Assembly (NCBI RefSeq): GCF_016863395.1
Contig: NZ_BOOU01000030.1
Coordinates: 1 to 64,000, forward strand
Origin: Sphaerisporangium rufum
GTDB lineage: Bacteria; Actinomycetota; Actinomycetes; Streptosporangiales; Streptosporangiaceae
Length of the DNA stretch: 64,000 nt
Direction of reading: 5' to 3'
Notes under the pieces: generated by a model
The model's input: only the letters and a program-made list of their open reading frames with translations
Told to the model about the DNA's origin: nothing
Databases searched by the model: none
Shown here: positions 10,201 to 18,600 of the stretch, one piece after another
How positions within the stretch are numbered: the first letter of the stretch is position 1
How the letters are laid out: each line of letters begins with the position of its first letter
Translations under genes and position numbers: made by a program

Positions 10201-11010
10201 GTGCCGCGTACCCGCCTGTCCGCGCGCTTACCGGTGCGCGGTCTGCCGCGGAGCGCGCTCATCACCGTGCTGCTTCTCATCGTGATCGTCTTGGTCTCCA
10301 CTCTGGTCGCGCTGTCTCCGCTCGCGCTGAACTGGCTCGACGGCCGAGGCGACGACTGGGAACGCCTCAGCTTCATCGGCCAGACGTACGGCGCGGCCTC
10401 GGCGCTGCTGTCCGTGCTGGCCTTGATCGGCGTCTCGGTCTCGCTGTTCCTCCAGGCCCGCGAGGCCAAGGCGACCCGAGAGCAGGCGCTTCGCATGCTG
10501 CACGCCGACCTGATGAAGATGGCGATGGAGGATCCGCTCTACCGGCGGGCCTGGGGCCCGTTCTTCGAGTCCGACGACCACGACGGGCCACGCGAGCACA
10601 TGTACGTCAATCTGATCGTGTCGCAGTGGGCCATGGAGTACGAGCTGCGCACCATCACCGAAGACCATCTCCGTTCCATCGCCCATGTGCTGTTCTCCGG
10701 CCCGGCGGGTCGCCGCTACTGGGCCAAGGTGCGGGATCTGCGGATCAACAGCACCTCCACCCGGCGAGAGCGCCGCTTCCATGAGATCCTCGACGAGGAG
10801 TACCACCGCGCCGGCACATCCCCCGCGCCGTCTCCCGCCCCGGTCCTGGGTTCCCATGCCGGACGTCGAAAGCGCGGGCGCTGGCTGGTCATCGCGCTGC
10901 TGGGCATCGCCGTCTCGGCCGGTGTCCTTCGCCGCCTGCGTCCGGCGCGGCGGAGCCGACGGGGGTGGATCAAGGGAAACGGGCATGTTCACCGCACGGA
11001 AATGGAATGA
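10201..11010 (+). CDS. DUF6082-family membrane protein
   Basis: A 269-residue protein matching actinobacterial DUF6082 proteins. It has an N-terminal membrane helix (LITVLLLIVIVLVSTLVAL), a short loop and a second helix (ASALLSVLALIGVSVSLFL). After that comes the hallmark ARExxATREQALRMLHADLM and a cytoplasmic helical domain. A third hydrophobic stretch (WLVIALLGIAVSAGVL) lies near the C terminus. GTG 10201 was preferred (GAAAGG upstream) over an upstream TTG at 10168. The stop overlaps the Imm8 start as ATGA, so the two genes are coupled. The function is unknown; the family is often found beside orphan regulators and immunity-like genes. Confidence 0.7.
   Translation: MPRTRLSARLPVRGLPRSALITVLLLIVIVLVSTLVALSPLALNWLDGRGDDWERLSFIGQTYGAASALLSVLALIGVSVSLFLQAREAKATREQALRMLHADLMKMAMEDPLYRRAWGPFFESDDHDGPREHMYVNLIVSQWAMEYELRTITEDHLRSIAHVLFSGPAGRRYWAKVRDLRINSTSTRRERRFHEILDEEYHRAGTSPAPSPAPVLGSHAGRRKRGRWLVIALLGIAVSAGVLRRLRPARRSRRGWIKGNGHVHRTEME
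10840..10965 (+). repeat. DUF6082 tail repeat, copy 1 (intact)
   Basis: This stretch encodes the third membrane segment and basic tail of the intact DUF6082 gene. Near-identical DNA recurs at 11469-11599, and a diverged version at 13395-13545. It marks a duplication of the DUF6082 gene, with the other copies decayed. Confidence 0.75.
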
Positions 11011-11363
11011 AGGTAGAAATAAGCGATTTTCATAGCCCCGACATCGATTGGGAGGACGCCACCCCGGCCGAATGGAAAGCGCGGCGTAGTGTTCTGGTGC
11101 AGGTGTTCGCCGGCCCGCGGGGCGGCAAGGGTGCTGAATCCTTCACCCTGATGGCCTGTACGCCGGAGTACATCGCGGAGATGGTCAGGGAGCATGGGGT
11201 CGTTGACGGACGACATCACCTCGTGATGGCCTCCCTCGACCGACGGCTGATAGAGAGATATCTACGGCGGCGCATCGAAAGCCTCGAAGCGTACGACTGG
11301 TCCGAGTTGACATTGAAGATCGGCCGCTTCGGGCTCTGGGAAGGTGAGGATTACTCCGACTGA
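11007..11363 (+). CDS. Imm8-family immunity protein
   Basis: A 118-residue protein matching the Imm8 family (PF15586) of polymorphic-toxin immunity proteins. The N terminus reads KVEISDFHSPD, then VLVQVFAGPRGGKGAESFTL, then MACTPEYIAEM. These fit the family pattern of a sandwich with an F-x-x-x-V-C-T-P strand, a GRHHL turn (GRHHLVMASLD) and a final W-E-x-E-D-Y (LWEGEDY). The ATG overlaps the stop of the DUF6082 gene by 4 bases. It would neutralise a cognate nuclease or other effector in the cytoplasm. No toxin gene is adjacent. Confidence 0.75.
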   Translation: MKVEISDFHSPDIDWEDATPAEWKARRSVLVQVFAGPRGGKGAESFTLMACTPEYIAEMVREHGVVDGRHHLVMASLDRRLIERYLRRRIESLEAYDWSELTLKIGRFGLWEGEDYSD

Positions 11364-11730
11364 ACACGCCGATGGGACGTTACTGTATAGACAGAATAGG
11401 ATTTATACGCCTACGCGGCGGTCGAAAAGGAGTGCAACCTGGCCCCGTACGCCCGCGCCGCTTCCCGTCCGGTCCCGGGTTCCCATGCCGGACGTCGAGA
11501 GCGCGGGCGGTGGCTGGTCGTCGCGCTGCTGGGCATCGCCGTCTCGGCCGGCGTCCTGGGCCGCCGCCTGCCTCCGGCGCGGTAGAGCCGGCGGTGGGGA
11601 TTACCGGGATGGCCTGGGCTCGGTGTCGGCCTTGAGGGTAAGCCGCTCCGGTGACAAAGCCTCATGTTCGGCTCGATGACCGTTCGGCTGGTATTCGACC
11701 GGCCGTCATATTCCGAGGGAGGAGGTTTGG
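11364..11730. other. Decayed DNA between Imm8 and the second HEAT-like gene
   Basis: 367 bases. An AT-rich stretch at 11380-11408 could be a weak promoter (TTACTG, 17 bases, TTATAC). Then comes the second DUF6082 tail copy, then 130 bases of unrecognised sequence ending in a strong ribosome site (GGGAGGAGG) for the TTG at 11731. Confidence 0.4.
11469..11599 (+). pseudogene. DUF6082 tail remnant, copy 2
   Basis: About 130 bases nearly identical to 10840-10965. In the DUF6082 frame it still reads GSHAGRRERGRWLVVALLGI and ends at a TAG shortly after. An in-frame TAG at 11397-11399 closes the frame upstream and no start codon is present, so only the tail of a former gene remains. Confidence 0.7.
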
Positions 11731-12168
11731 TTGAACTGGGATGATATTACTGATCTCATGGGGTGCGACGACCCGGACGAAGTCGAAGCCGCGTTCGAGC
11801 GGGGGGAGCAGTTGGTGGGGGTCGCGCTTCTTGGGTTGTCCTTGTCGGTGCCGGATGCGGATCGGGTTGGGCCGCTGGTGGTGCGAGCCTTGCAATCCGA
11901 CCGCAGGGAGGTTCGTCTACAAGGACTGACCGCCCTGGGACACATCGCCAGACTGACCGGCCGGGTCGATCAGTTGTTGCTGAACGCGCTTCGTGCGCTT
12001 ATGCGAAATCCTGATTCGGAGATTAAAGAACACGCCGGTATGGTTGCAGATGATATATGGATATTCGTGCCGCATTCCCAGCTCCCATGGTGGATGCGCG
12101 CAAGGTCTGTGGTCCACGCGTTGGGTTGGTGGTTTGTGAAACGATGGTGGGATATTACGGAGAAATAG
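11731..12168 (+). CDS. HEAT-like small protein, paralogue of 8565-9017
   Basis: A 145-residue protein starting at TTG 11731, with GGGAGGAGG 8 bases upstream. It aligns with the product of 8565-9017 over its whole length (GCDDPDEVEAAFERGEQ; VRLQGLTALGHIARLTG; VADDIWIFVPHSQLPWW). Unlike that gene it is rich in AT-ending codons (ATA, ATT, GTT, AAA). The two copies therefore have different recent histories rather than being a fresh local duplication. The C-terminal helix is Trp-rich (WWFVKRWWDITEK) and may be membrane-associated. The likely role is immunity-like. Confidence 0.7.
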   Translation: MNWDDITDLMGCDDPDEVEAAFERGEQLVGVALLGLSLSVPDADRVGPLVVRALQSDRREVRLQGLTALGHIARLTGRVDQLLLNALRALMRNPDSEIKEHAGMVADDIWIFVPHSQLPWWMRARSVVHALGWWFVKRWWDITEK

Positions 12169-12201
12169 AAATGATTCTCGAGCCCGTTCAGTTAAACCGT
12201 A

Positions 12202-12230
12202 CAGTCCCGGCAGTGGTCACCGCGGGACTG
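12202..12230. repeat. Inverted repeat, possible terminator
   Basis: Arms CAGTCCCG (12202-12209) and CGGGACTG (12223-12230) flank a 13-base loop, 34 bases past the stop of the second HEAT-like gene. There is no T run. CGGGACTG recurs once more at about 12325. The position suits a terminator; an operator is also possible. Confidence 0.4.
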
Positions 12231-12340
12231 CAGCACGTAAAGCCGAGTTGGGTCAGGACGGCCCGGCATTACCCACCATCTTGTCGCTCGCGCTACGCGC
12301 TGCCGAGATACGGATGAGCTTAAGCGGGACTGATCTTAAA

Positions 12341-12742
12341 ATGTTCAAAATATCGCTGCGTCTGGTCAGTGACAACGGGGACCCTGCATAGGTGACAGCA
12401 CTTACCGGGATCTCGCCGGACCACGAGGCCCGGGCAGGGGAAATCTCCTGCAGAACGGGCAGGCCGGTCAGGTTCAGTTCTTGGGGTGTCTCCGTGGGGC
12501 CGGGATCCCGCCTTCAGCGGCCAGAAGAGGCGTTAAATGCATTGGCCTCCTGGGGTCTGCCGATCGCTCGCAAGTTCCGCGAGCTGTGTTCGGAGCGTGG
12601 CTGGGAGGTATCGCTGATCATCGTTCAGGAGTTTCGCAATGATGACGTGCTGGAGAAGGGCATACCTCTGAGCCCGGAAGTCGTCGAGACGCTGGCCGTC
12701 GCGGGTGCCGGAGTGGAAATCGACCAGTACGTCTACCATTGA
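12341..12742 (+). pseudogene. DUF4279 gene with in-frame TAG
   Basis: In one frame from ATG 12341 the sequence reads MFKISLRLVSDNGDPA, then TAG (12389-12391), then VTALTGISPDHEARAGE and on to LSPEVVETLAVAGAGVEIDQ and TGA. This is the DUF4279 pattern. Members read D-P-x-E-V-T-x-L-x-G, so the TAG stands where Glu (GAG) is expected: a single base change. The remaining 117 codons from GTG 12392 are intact. Proteins of this family are small and cytoplasmic and of unknown function, some beside toxin genes. It may be a pseudogene, a shortened protein from the GTG, or readthrough. Confidence 0.7.
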
Positions 12743-12979
12743 CGTCCCTTTGTGACCTGTCCAGTTACAGTAGCGCCGGCGGGTGGCTCTGCCACCGGTC
12801 GCCGTCGCGGAACCTGATCTGGATCAGGAGTCGTCTGGTGCGGGTCACAGTGGCACTCCGGCGGCGGCCACCACGGCTTCTCTCCTTACTGGATGGTCTC
12901 CGATGGAAGCAGGTCGCCGAATCGGTCATCAATTCTAGTAATACGCATGCCGGCGCCTTGTTCATGGTTTGGAACCTAG
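12743..12979. other. Gap with no recognised gene
   Basis: 237 bases. A frame ending at 12987 (last part INSSNTHAGALFMVWNLDE) overlaps the next start but matches no family I know. I leave it as spacer or debris. Confidence 0.3.
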
Positions 12980-13393
12980 ATGAATGATGGCCGAGAAGAT
13001 GCGGTCGCTACCGTACGCAACATCGTGAGGGCGCTGGCAAGACTGGCGCTGCCTGCGGAGGTTCAGATAGAGCTCTTGGAGAAAGCGCATCTTCCCTCCG
13101 ACGAGTTGGCGCTCGACTTCGAATGGTCGATCAGCACGCTCTGGCAGGCCAGAGAAATCGGGCTGATCGACCAGCGGATCGAGGAAGAGTTGATGGGGAT
13201 AGATCGTCGCCTTGGTTCGATCGGCGGCCCGGAGCACGCTGAACTGTGGGAGGACGCGGCTCTACGTGCGCACCCTGTATGGGAAAACGTCCGCACACGC
13301 GCTCGGGAAGTGCTCGGGAAAATTCACTCCGCCACCGGTATCTCGCCGCCGAGTGAGGACGTGTTCCGTGCCGGGGAGTTCGACTTGCATTGA
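12980..13393 (+). CDS. SCO4402-like small protein
   Basis: A 137-residue soluble helical protein. The pattern LPAEVQIELLEKAHLPSDEL, ALDFEW, RLGSIGGPEHAELWEDAALR, HPVWENVRTRAREVLG resembles the actinomycete proteins named after SCO4402, which lie near orphan regulators and immunity-like genes. The match is from memory of the motif pattern, so it is moderate. Start ATG 12980 has only a weak GGAA upstream. It is the last complete gene of the island before the debris at 13395-13545. Confidence 0.6.
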   Translation: MNDGREDAVATVRNIVRALARLALPAEVQIELLEKAHLPSDELALDFEWSISTLWQAREIGLIDQRIEEELMGIDRRLGSIGGPEHAELWEDAALRAHPVWENVRTRAREVLGKIHSATGISPPSEDVFRAGEFDLH

Positions 13394-13394
13394 A

Positions 13395-13545
13395 CGGCTC
13401 GACGACCGAGGCGACGACCGGCCCTGGACTCCCGCCGGCCGACGAAAGGGCGGGCGGCGGGTGGTCGTACCCCTGCCGGGTCCCCCCTCTTCCGGTGTCC
13501 TTGGCCGCCGCCTGCGGCCGGCGCGGCAGGGCCGACAGCGGGGGA
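13395..13545 (+). pseudogene. DUF6082 remnant, copy 3, with internal deletion
   Basis: The first 35 bases (GGCTCGACGACCGAGGCGAC and on) match the loop of the intact DUF6082 gene at about 10335-10365 (LDGRGDDW). They then jump to sequence matching its tail: in frame GRRKGGRRVVVPLPGPPSSG, then VLGRRLRPAR. The whole central domain is missing. This is an internally deleted, diverged copy. Confidence 0.6.
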
Positions 13546-13800
13546 TCAGCGGGATGGCCGGGGTTCGGTGTCGGCCTGGCGCACGAGGGCGATCAGGCGT
13601 TCCGGGGTCACCGCCTCGACGACCAGGCTGGTGGCGTGGGGGTCGCGGGAGAAGGCGCAGAACTTGCGGCGCCAGGGGGCCCAGAGGATGAGCCAGCCGG
13701 GGTGATCCTGCTGGAGCGTGTCGGCGACCTGGTAGGGGTCGGGAGCGAGTGCCACGATGAGGTCGGCCGGGCCGGACGAGGCGACGCCGTTGATCAGCAT
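13546..13800 (-). CDS. Small protein coupled to the RsbW-like ATPase
   Basis: An 84-residue protein starting at ATG 13800 (MLINGVASSGPADLIVALAP). It overlaps the stop of the upstream ATPase gene by 7 bases, so it is translated with it. It contains HPGWLILWAPWRRKFCAFSR, a compact aromatic core, and ends in a helix. Proteins of this kind often follow the RsbW-like ATPase in XRE/DUF397 clusters; no function is known. Confidence 0.65.
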   Translation of the reverse strand: MLINGVASSGPADLIVALAPDPYQVADTLQQDHPGWLILWAPWRRKFCAFSRDPHATSLVVEAVTPERLIALVRQADTEPRPSR

Positions 13801-14252
13801 GGCGTGACCGAGAGCTTGGCCCAGACGACCTTGCCACCGGTGACCTGCGGGCGGTAGCCCCACTGGGCGGCGCAGGTCTCGACCAGCAGCAGGCCGCGCC
13901 CGCCCTCGTCGTCGAGGCCGGCGTCCGTCCGGTGCGGCGGCCGGTCGCTGGCGTCCCACACCTCGATCACGGCGTAGCCACCGGCCAGGTGCAGGCCGAC
14001 ACAGATGGCGGGCAGGCCGCCGGACAGCTCGCCGTAGTCCGGGCTGTCGGTGGCCAGGCCGGTGGCGCGGACGGCGTTGGTGCTCAGCTCGGACACCACC
14101 AGCTCGGCGGTGTCCGCGAGGTGGGGGAGGGCCCACCTGCGCAGCAGCTCGCGGACGTGCCGCCGCGCGGTGCGCACCGAGCCGGGCAGGGCCGCCAGCG
14201 CCAGCCGGCTCCCCGGGGACGGCTCCGCCGCCCGGACACTCCTCGTGTTCAC
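13794..14252 (-). CDS. RsbW-like ATP-binding protein (anti-sigma-type kinase)
   Basis: A 152-residue HATPase_c_2 protein. It has an N-box-type helix (ELVVSELSTNAVRA), a D-x-x-x-x-P stretch (VWDASDRPPHR) and a G1/G2 region (DDEGGRGLLLVETC). Family members bind ATP and act as anti-sigma or partner-switching kinases, with partners such as XRE-DUF5753 proteins nearby. The start is the GTG at 14252 with GGGGCAG upstream; an upstream in-frame extension to 14438 crosses the promoter and is rejected. It is divergent from the XRE gene at 14432. Confidence 0.85.
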   Translation of the reverse strand: MNTRSVRAAEPSPGSRLALAALPGSVRTARRHVRELLRRWALPHLADTAELVVSELSTNAVRATGLATDSPDYGELSGGLPAICVGLHLAGGYAVIEVWDASDRPPHRTDAGLDDEGGRGLLLVETCAAQWGYRPQVTGGKVVWAKLSVTPC

Positions 14253-14348
14253 AGTGCTGCCCCAATCATGAGATCTCGGACAGAGAGCGCGCAGGCGAAC
14301 CGTGGCTTGAGATCCCTGCTTGGCCTGCGCTGGATCGCAACGCCGAGT

Positions 14349-14378
14349 AATGTATTGACTACTCTTCGCTTGCGTCAA
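14349..14378 (-). promoter_or_regulatory. Promoter of the RsbW-like gene
   Basis: On the minus strand TTGACG (14373-14378) and TACATT (14349-14354) are separated by 18 bases. This would give a leader of about 90 bases before the GTG at 14252. Confidence 0.5.
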
Positions 14379-14391
14379 GGGAGAACGCAAG
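14369..14391. promoter_or_regulatory. Inverted repeat over the divergent promoter
   Basis: Perfect 7-bp arms CTTGCGT (14369-14375) and ACGCAAG (14385-14391) flank a 9-base spacer. The left arm covers the -35 of the RsbW-like gene, and the element lies 41 bases before the XRE ATG. It is a good candidate for the binding site of that XRE protein. Confidence 0.5.
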
Positions 14392-14431
14392 GTAGGCATT
14401 TGCGTATAGGGCATATAGGAAGGATCTCGGC

Positions 14432-15289
14432 ATGGCACCTCGGGCCACCCCCACTGTCCGGCTTCGACGGCTGGCCGCGGAACTGCGCAGGCTGCGTACG
14501 GCGGCCGGCCTGACCAGGGACGAGGTGACGGAACAGACCGGCATCAACGGGGCGACGCTTTACCGTCTTGAGGCGGCCCGTGCCCGTCCGCAGGTACGGA
14601 CACTCCGGGCGCTGCTTGATCTGTACGGCGTTGACGGGCAGCTACGCGCGGAACTCCTGGCGATTCTCAAGGAGTCGGCCGAGCGCGGCTGGCTGCATAC
14701 TTTCGAACCGGAGTTGCCGGATCAGTACGCCGCCTACATCGGCTTCGAGCAGGAAGCGAGGCGCCTGCTCAACTTCGAGTCGTTGTTCATCCCAGGGCTG
14801 CTCCAGACGGAGGACTATGCCCGGGCGGTCATTCAGGGAACACTCCCCATGGCGAGCCGGGACGAGTTGGATGGACGCCTCGAAGCCCGAATGCGGCGTC
14901 AAGCGCTGTTCGCGCGGCCCGAGCCGCCACACCTCTGGGCGGTCATCGACGAGGCCGTCCTGCATCGCCGCGTCGGTGGGGGCAAGGTAATGCGAGCGCA
15001 GTTGCAGCGGCTACTTGAGGTCGCGGACGAGCCGTACGTCACCCTCCAGATCGTACCGTTCGGCTCGGGTGCGCATCCCGGCATGCACGGAAACTTCATC
15101 ATCATGCAGTTCGACCAGCAGGGTGGTGACGTCATCTATCTAGAAAGCATGACGAATGACCTCTTTCTGGAGAGTGACACGGATATTGATCGATATAACG
15201 TGGTCTTCGAGCATCTTCGGGCGGTCTCCTCAAGTCCTGCGGCCACCCGAACCATGGTGGGGGCCGTGCTCGCCGAGACGATGAACTGA
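14432..15289 (+). CDS. XRE-family regulator with DUF5753 domain
   Basis: A 285-residue protein. An N-terminal helix-turn-helix (residues about 14-70: LRRLRTAAGLTRDEVTEQTG) is followed by a DUF5753 domain (ESLFIPGLLQTEDYARAVIQ; LWAVIDEAVLHRRVGG). GGAAGGA precedes the ATG. The DUF397 gene lies 13 bases downstream and the RsbW-like ATPase is divergent, the standard actinomycete module in which the DUF397 protein binds and modulates the XRE protein. Such modules control development or secondary metabolism in Streptomyces; the targets here are unknown. Confidence 0.9.
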   Translation: MAPRATPTVRLRRLAAELRRLRTAAGLTRDEVTEQTGINGATLYRLEAARARPQVRTLRALLDLYGVDGQLRAELLAILKESAERGWLHTFEPELPDQYAAYIGFEQEARRLLNFESLFIPGLLQTEDYARAVIQGTLPMASRDELDGRLEARMRRQALFARPEPPHLWAVIDEAVLHRRVGGGKVMRAQLQRLLEVADEPYVTLQIVPFGSGAHPGMHGNFIIMQFDQQGGDVIYLESMTNDLFLESDTDIDRYNVVFEHLRAVSSSPAATRTMVGAVLAETMN

Positions 15290-15302
15290 GAGGAAGTGTG
15301 GC

Positions 15303-15515
15303 ATGGCTGTGACACCCGACCTGTCCCGTGCTGTGTGGCGGAAGAGCCGCCGGAGTGGCGGAAACGGCGCGTGCGTCGAGATGGCGGCGGTCGGTGACGT
15401 CATCGCCGTCCGGGACAGCAAGAATGCGGAGGGGCCGGTGATGGTGCTGGCGCTGTCCGGCTGGCGGGCCTTCGTCGGCGGGGTGCGGGCCGGCGCGTTC
15501 GAGGCCGCCGGCTGA
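15303..15515 (+). CDS. DUF397 protein
   Basis: A 70-residue DUF397 protein. The family signature is complete: WRKSRRSGGNGACVEMA, then VAVRDSKN-type sequence (IAVRDSKNAEGPVMVL) and a final W-x-x-F (WRAFVGGVRAG). It is co-transcribed with the XRE-DUF5753 gene. Small proteins of this type work as partners, probably antagonists, of the adjacent XRE regulator. Confidence 0.9.
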   Translation: MAVTPDLSRAVWRKSRRSGGNGACVEMAAVGDVIAVRDSKNAEGPVMVLALSGWRAFVGGVRAGAFEAAG

Positions 15516-15524
15516 TCGGCGGGG

Positions 15525-15560
15525 AAGGGCGGAGACTCGCTGGTCGGGGTCTCCGCCCTT
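15525..15560. terminator. Strong terminator between DUF397 and ileS
   Basis: A perfect 12-bp stem, AAGGGCGGAGAC (15525-15536) with GTCTCCGCCCTT (15549-15560), has a 12-base loop. It lies 10 bases after the DUF397 stop, is followed by CTC, and is symmetrical enough to serve the convergent ileS gene as well. Confidence 0.85.
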
Positions 15561-15654
15561 CTCGTGCGGCCGCCGGGCATTATAAATCTACGTTGTAAAG
15601 GCGCCGGGTCTGGTCAGCTCCGCGAACAGCGGGATGGCCGAACCCGGCGCGGGG

Positions 15655-18600
15655 TCAGCCGGTGGTGCGGGTGAGGTGGAAGGTGAGGCCGAGGTCGGCG
15701 TCGTGGTGAGCCGGCAGGTCGCCGTCGGGGGAGCCCTCGGTGACGGTGCTGGCGAGCACCTCCTCGGCGACCCGGCCGCCGCCGGCGCGCAGCGCGTCGG
15801 CCAGGTCGCCGGAGGCGGTCCACCACAGGTCGATCCGGTCGGTGATGGACAGCCCGCTGGTCTTGCGGGCCTCCTGCACCAGGCGGATCACCTCGCGGAC
15901 CAGCCCGGCCCGGACCAGCTCGGGGGTGAGCGCCAGGTCCAGCGCCACCGTCTCGCCGGCGCCGCTGCCGACCGCGCCGGTCTCCACCGCCCAGCCGGCC
16001 CGCGGCTGCTCGTTGATGATCACCTCGTCCGGGCCGAGGGTGACCTCCTGGCCGTCCACCTCGACGGTCGCGCTCTCGCCGGCCCGGATCCGGGCGGCGA
16101 GCGCGGCCGGGTCGGCGGCGGCGACCGCCGCGGCGACCGCCTTGGTGCCGCTGCCGAACCGCTTGCCGAGGGTCCGGAAGTTCGGCTTGACGGTGAAGGA
16201 CACCAGGTCGGCGGAGAAGGCCGATAGGTCCTCCAGCGCCTGGACGTTCAGCTCGTCGGCGATCAGCTCGCGCAGCTCGGCGGGCAGCGACGGCCAGCGG
16301 GCCGCGCCGACCAGGGCCCGGCCGAGCGGCTGGCGGGTCTTCACCCCGCTGCCGGCCCGGGCCGACCGGCCGAGCTCGACCAGCCGGCGCACCAGCGCCA
16401 TCCGCTCCGACAACGCCGGGTCCAGCAGCTCCTCGCGCACCTCCGGCCAGCGGGCCAGGTGCACCGAGGCGGGGGCGTCCGGGGCGCGCAGCGCGTCCCA
16501 CACGTGGTCGGTGAGGAACGGCACGATCGGCGCCATCAGCCGGGTGACCGTCTCCAGCGCCTCGTACAGGGTGGCGAACGCGGCCGGGTCGCCGCTCCAG
16601 AACCGGCGGCGGGACCGGCGGACGTACCAGTTGGACAGGTCGTCCAGGAAGTCGGTGATCCGCCGCCCGGCCCGCGCGGTGTCGAACGCCTCCAGCGCGC
16701 CGGTCACCTCGCCGATCGTGCGGTGCAGCTCGGCCAGCACCCACCGGTCGATCAGCGGCCGGTCGGCATGCGCCGGCGCCGGGGTCTGCGGCGACCAGGA
16801 CTCCGCGCTCGCGTACAGGGTGAAGAAGGAGGTGGTGTTCCAGTAGGTGAGCAACACCTTGCGGACGATCTCCTCCAGGGCGGCGTGGCCGACCCGGCGC
16901 GGCGACCACGGCGAGCCGGAGGTCGCCATGTACCAGCGCAGCGCGTCGGCGCCATGCTGGTCCATCAGCGGCACCGGCTGCAGCACGTTGCCCAGGTGCT
17001 TGCTCATCTTGCGGCCGTCCTCGGCCAGGATCAGCCCGAGGCACAGCACGTTCTCGTAGGAGGACCGGTCGAACACCAGGGTGCCGACGGCCATCATCGA
17101 GTAGAACCAGCCGCGGGTCTGGTCGATCGCCTCGCAGATGAACTGGCCGGGGAAGGCCTGCTCGAAGGTCTCCTTGTTGAGGTGCGGGGCGCCCCACTGG
17201 GCGAACGGCATGGCGCCGGAGTCGTACCAGACGTCGATCACGTCGGCGACCCGGCGGGCCGGCTCGCCGCAGTCCGGGCAGGGGAAGGTCACGTCGTCGA
17301 CGTAGGGCCGGTGCGGGTCGAGCGCGGACAGGTCACGGCCGGCCAGCCCGCCGAGCTCGGCGAGCGAGCCGACGCAGGTCACGTGGGTCTCGTCGGCCGA
17401 GCACACCCACAGCGGCAGCGGGGTACCCCAGTAGCGCGACCGCGACAGCGCCCAGTCGACGTTGTTGCGCAGCCACTCGCCGTACCGGCCCTCCTTGATC
17501 GTGGGCGGGAACCAGTTGGTGCGCTCGTTCTCGGCGAGCAGCCGGTCCTTGATCTCGGTGGTGCGGATGTACCAGGACGGCAGCGCGTAGTACAGCAGCG
17601 CGGTGTGGCAGCGCCAGCAGTGCGGGTAGCTGTGCTCGAAGTGCCCGCCCCGGAACAGCAGGCCGCGCTCGCGCAGGTCGGCGGTGAGCGGCTCGTCGGC
17701 GTCCTTGAAGAACGTGCCGCCCACCAGCGGGACGTCGGCGGTGAACCGCCCGTCCGGGCCGACCGGGTTGACCACCGGCAGGCCGTAGCGCTTGCAGGTG
17801 ACCATGTCGTCGGCGCCGAACGCGGGGGCCTGGTGCACCAGGCCGGTGCCGTCCTCGACGGTGACGTAGTCGGCCAGCACCACGTAGTGGGCGTCCGGCA
17901 TGTCGACCAGCTCGAACGGCCGGGCGTAGGGGGTGTGCTCCAGCTCGGCGCCGGGCACCCGGCCGGTGACCGTCCAGCCCTCGCCGAGGGCGGCCTCCAG
18001 CAGCGGCTCGGCCACGATGACCGGGCGCTCGCCCTCCTTGGCGGCGACCACGTAGGTCACCTCCGGGTGCACGGCCACCGCGGTGTTGGACACCAGCGTC
18101 CACGGGGTGGTCGTCCAGATGAGCAGGTCGGCGCCGGCGAACCGGCCCGAGGTCACCGGCAGCCGCACGTACACCGACGGGCTGGACACCGTCTCGTACC
18201 CGCCGGGCTGGCCGAGCTCGTGGTCGGACAGGCCGGTGCCGCAGCGCGGGCAGTACGGGGTGATCCGGAAGTCGCGGAACAGCAGGCCCTTGTCCCAGAT
18301 GACCTTCAGCGACCACCACACCGCCTCGACGTAGGCGGGGTCCATGGTGCGATAGGCCTGGGACATGTCGACCCAGTAGCCCATCCGCTCGGTCATCTCC
18401 TCGAACGCGTCCACGTGCCGCAGCACCGACTCGCGGCAGCGGGCGTTGAACTCGGCGATGCCGTACGCCTCGATCTCCGGCTTGCCGGACAGCCCGAGCT
18501 CCTTCTCCACCGCCACCTCGACCGGCAGCCCGTGGCAGTCCCAGCCGGCCTTGCGGGGCACGTGGTAGCCGCGCATCGACTTGTAGCGGGGGAAGACGTC

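Noticed and set aside
13262..13837. Leftward frame over the SCO4402-like gene and DUF6082 debris
   Set aside because: Arg/Pro-rich shadow; the rightward gene and the coupled 84-residue leftward gene explain the region.
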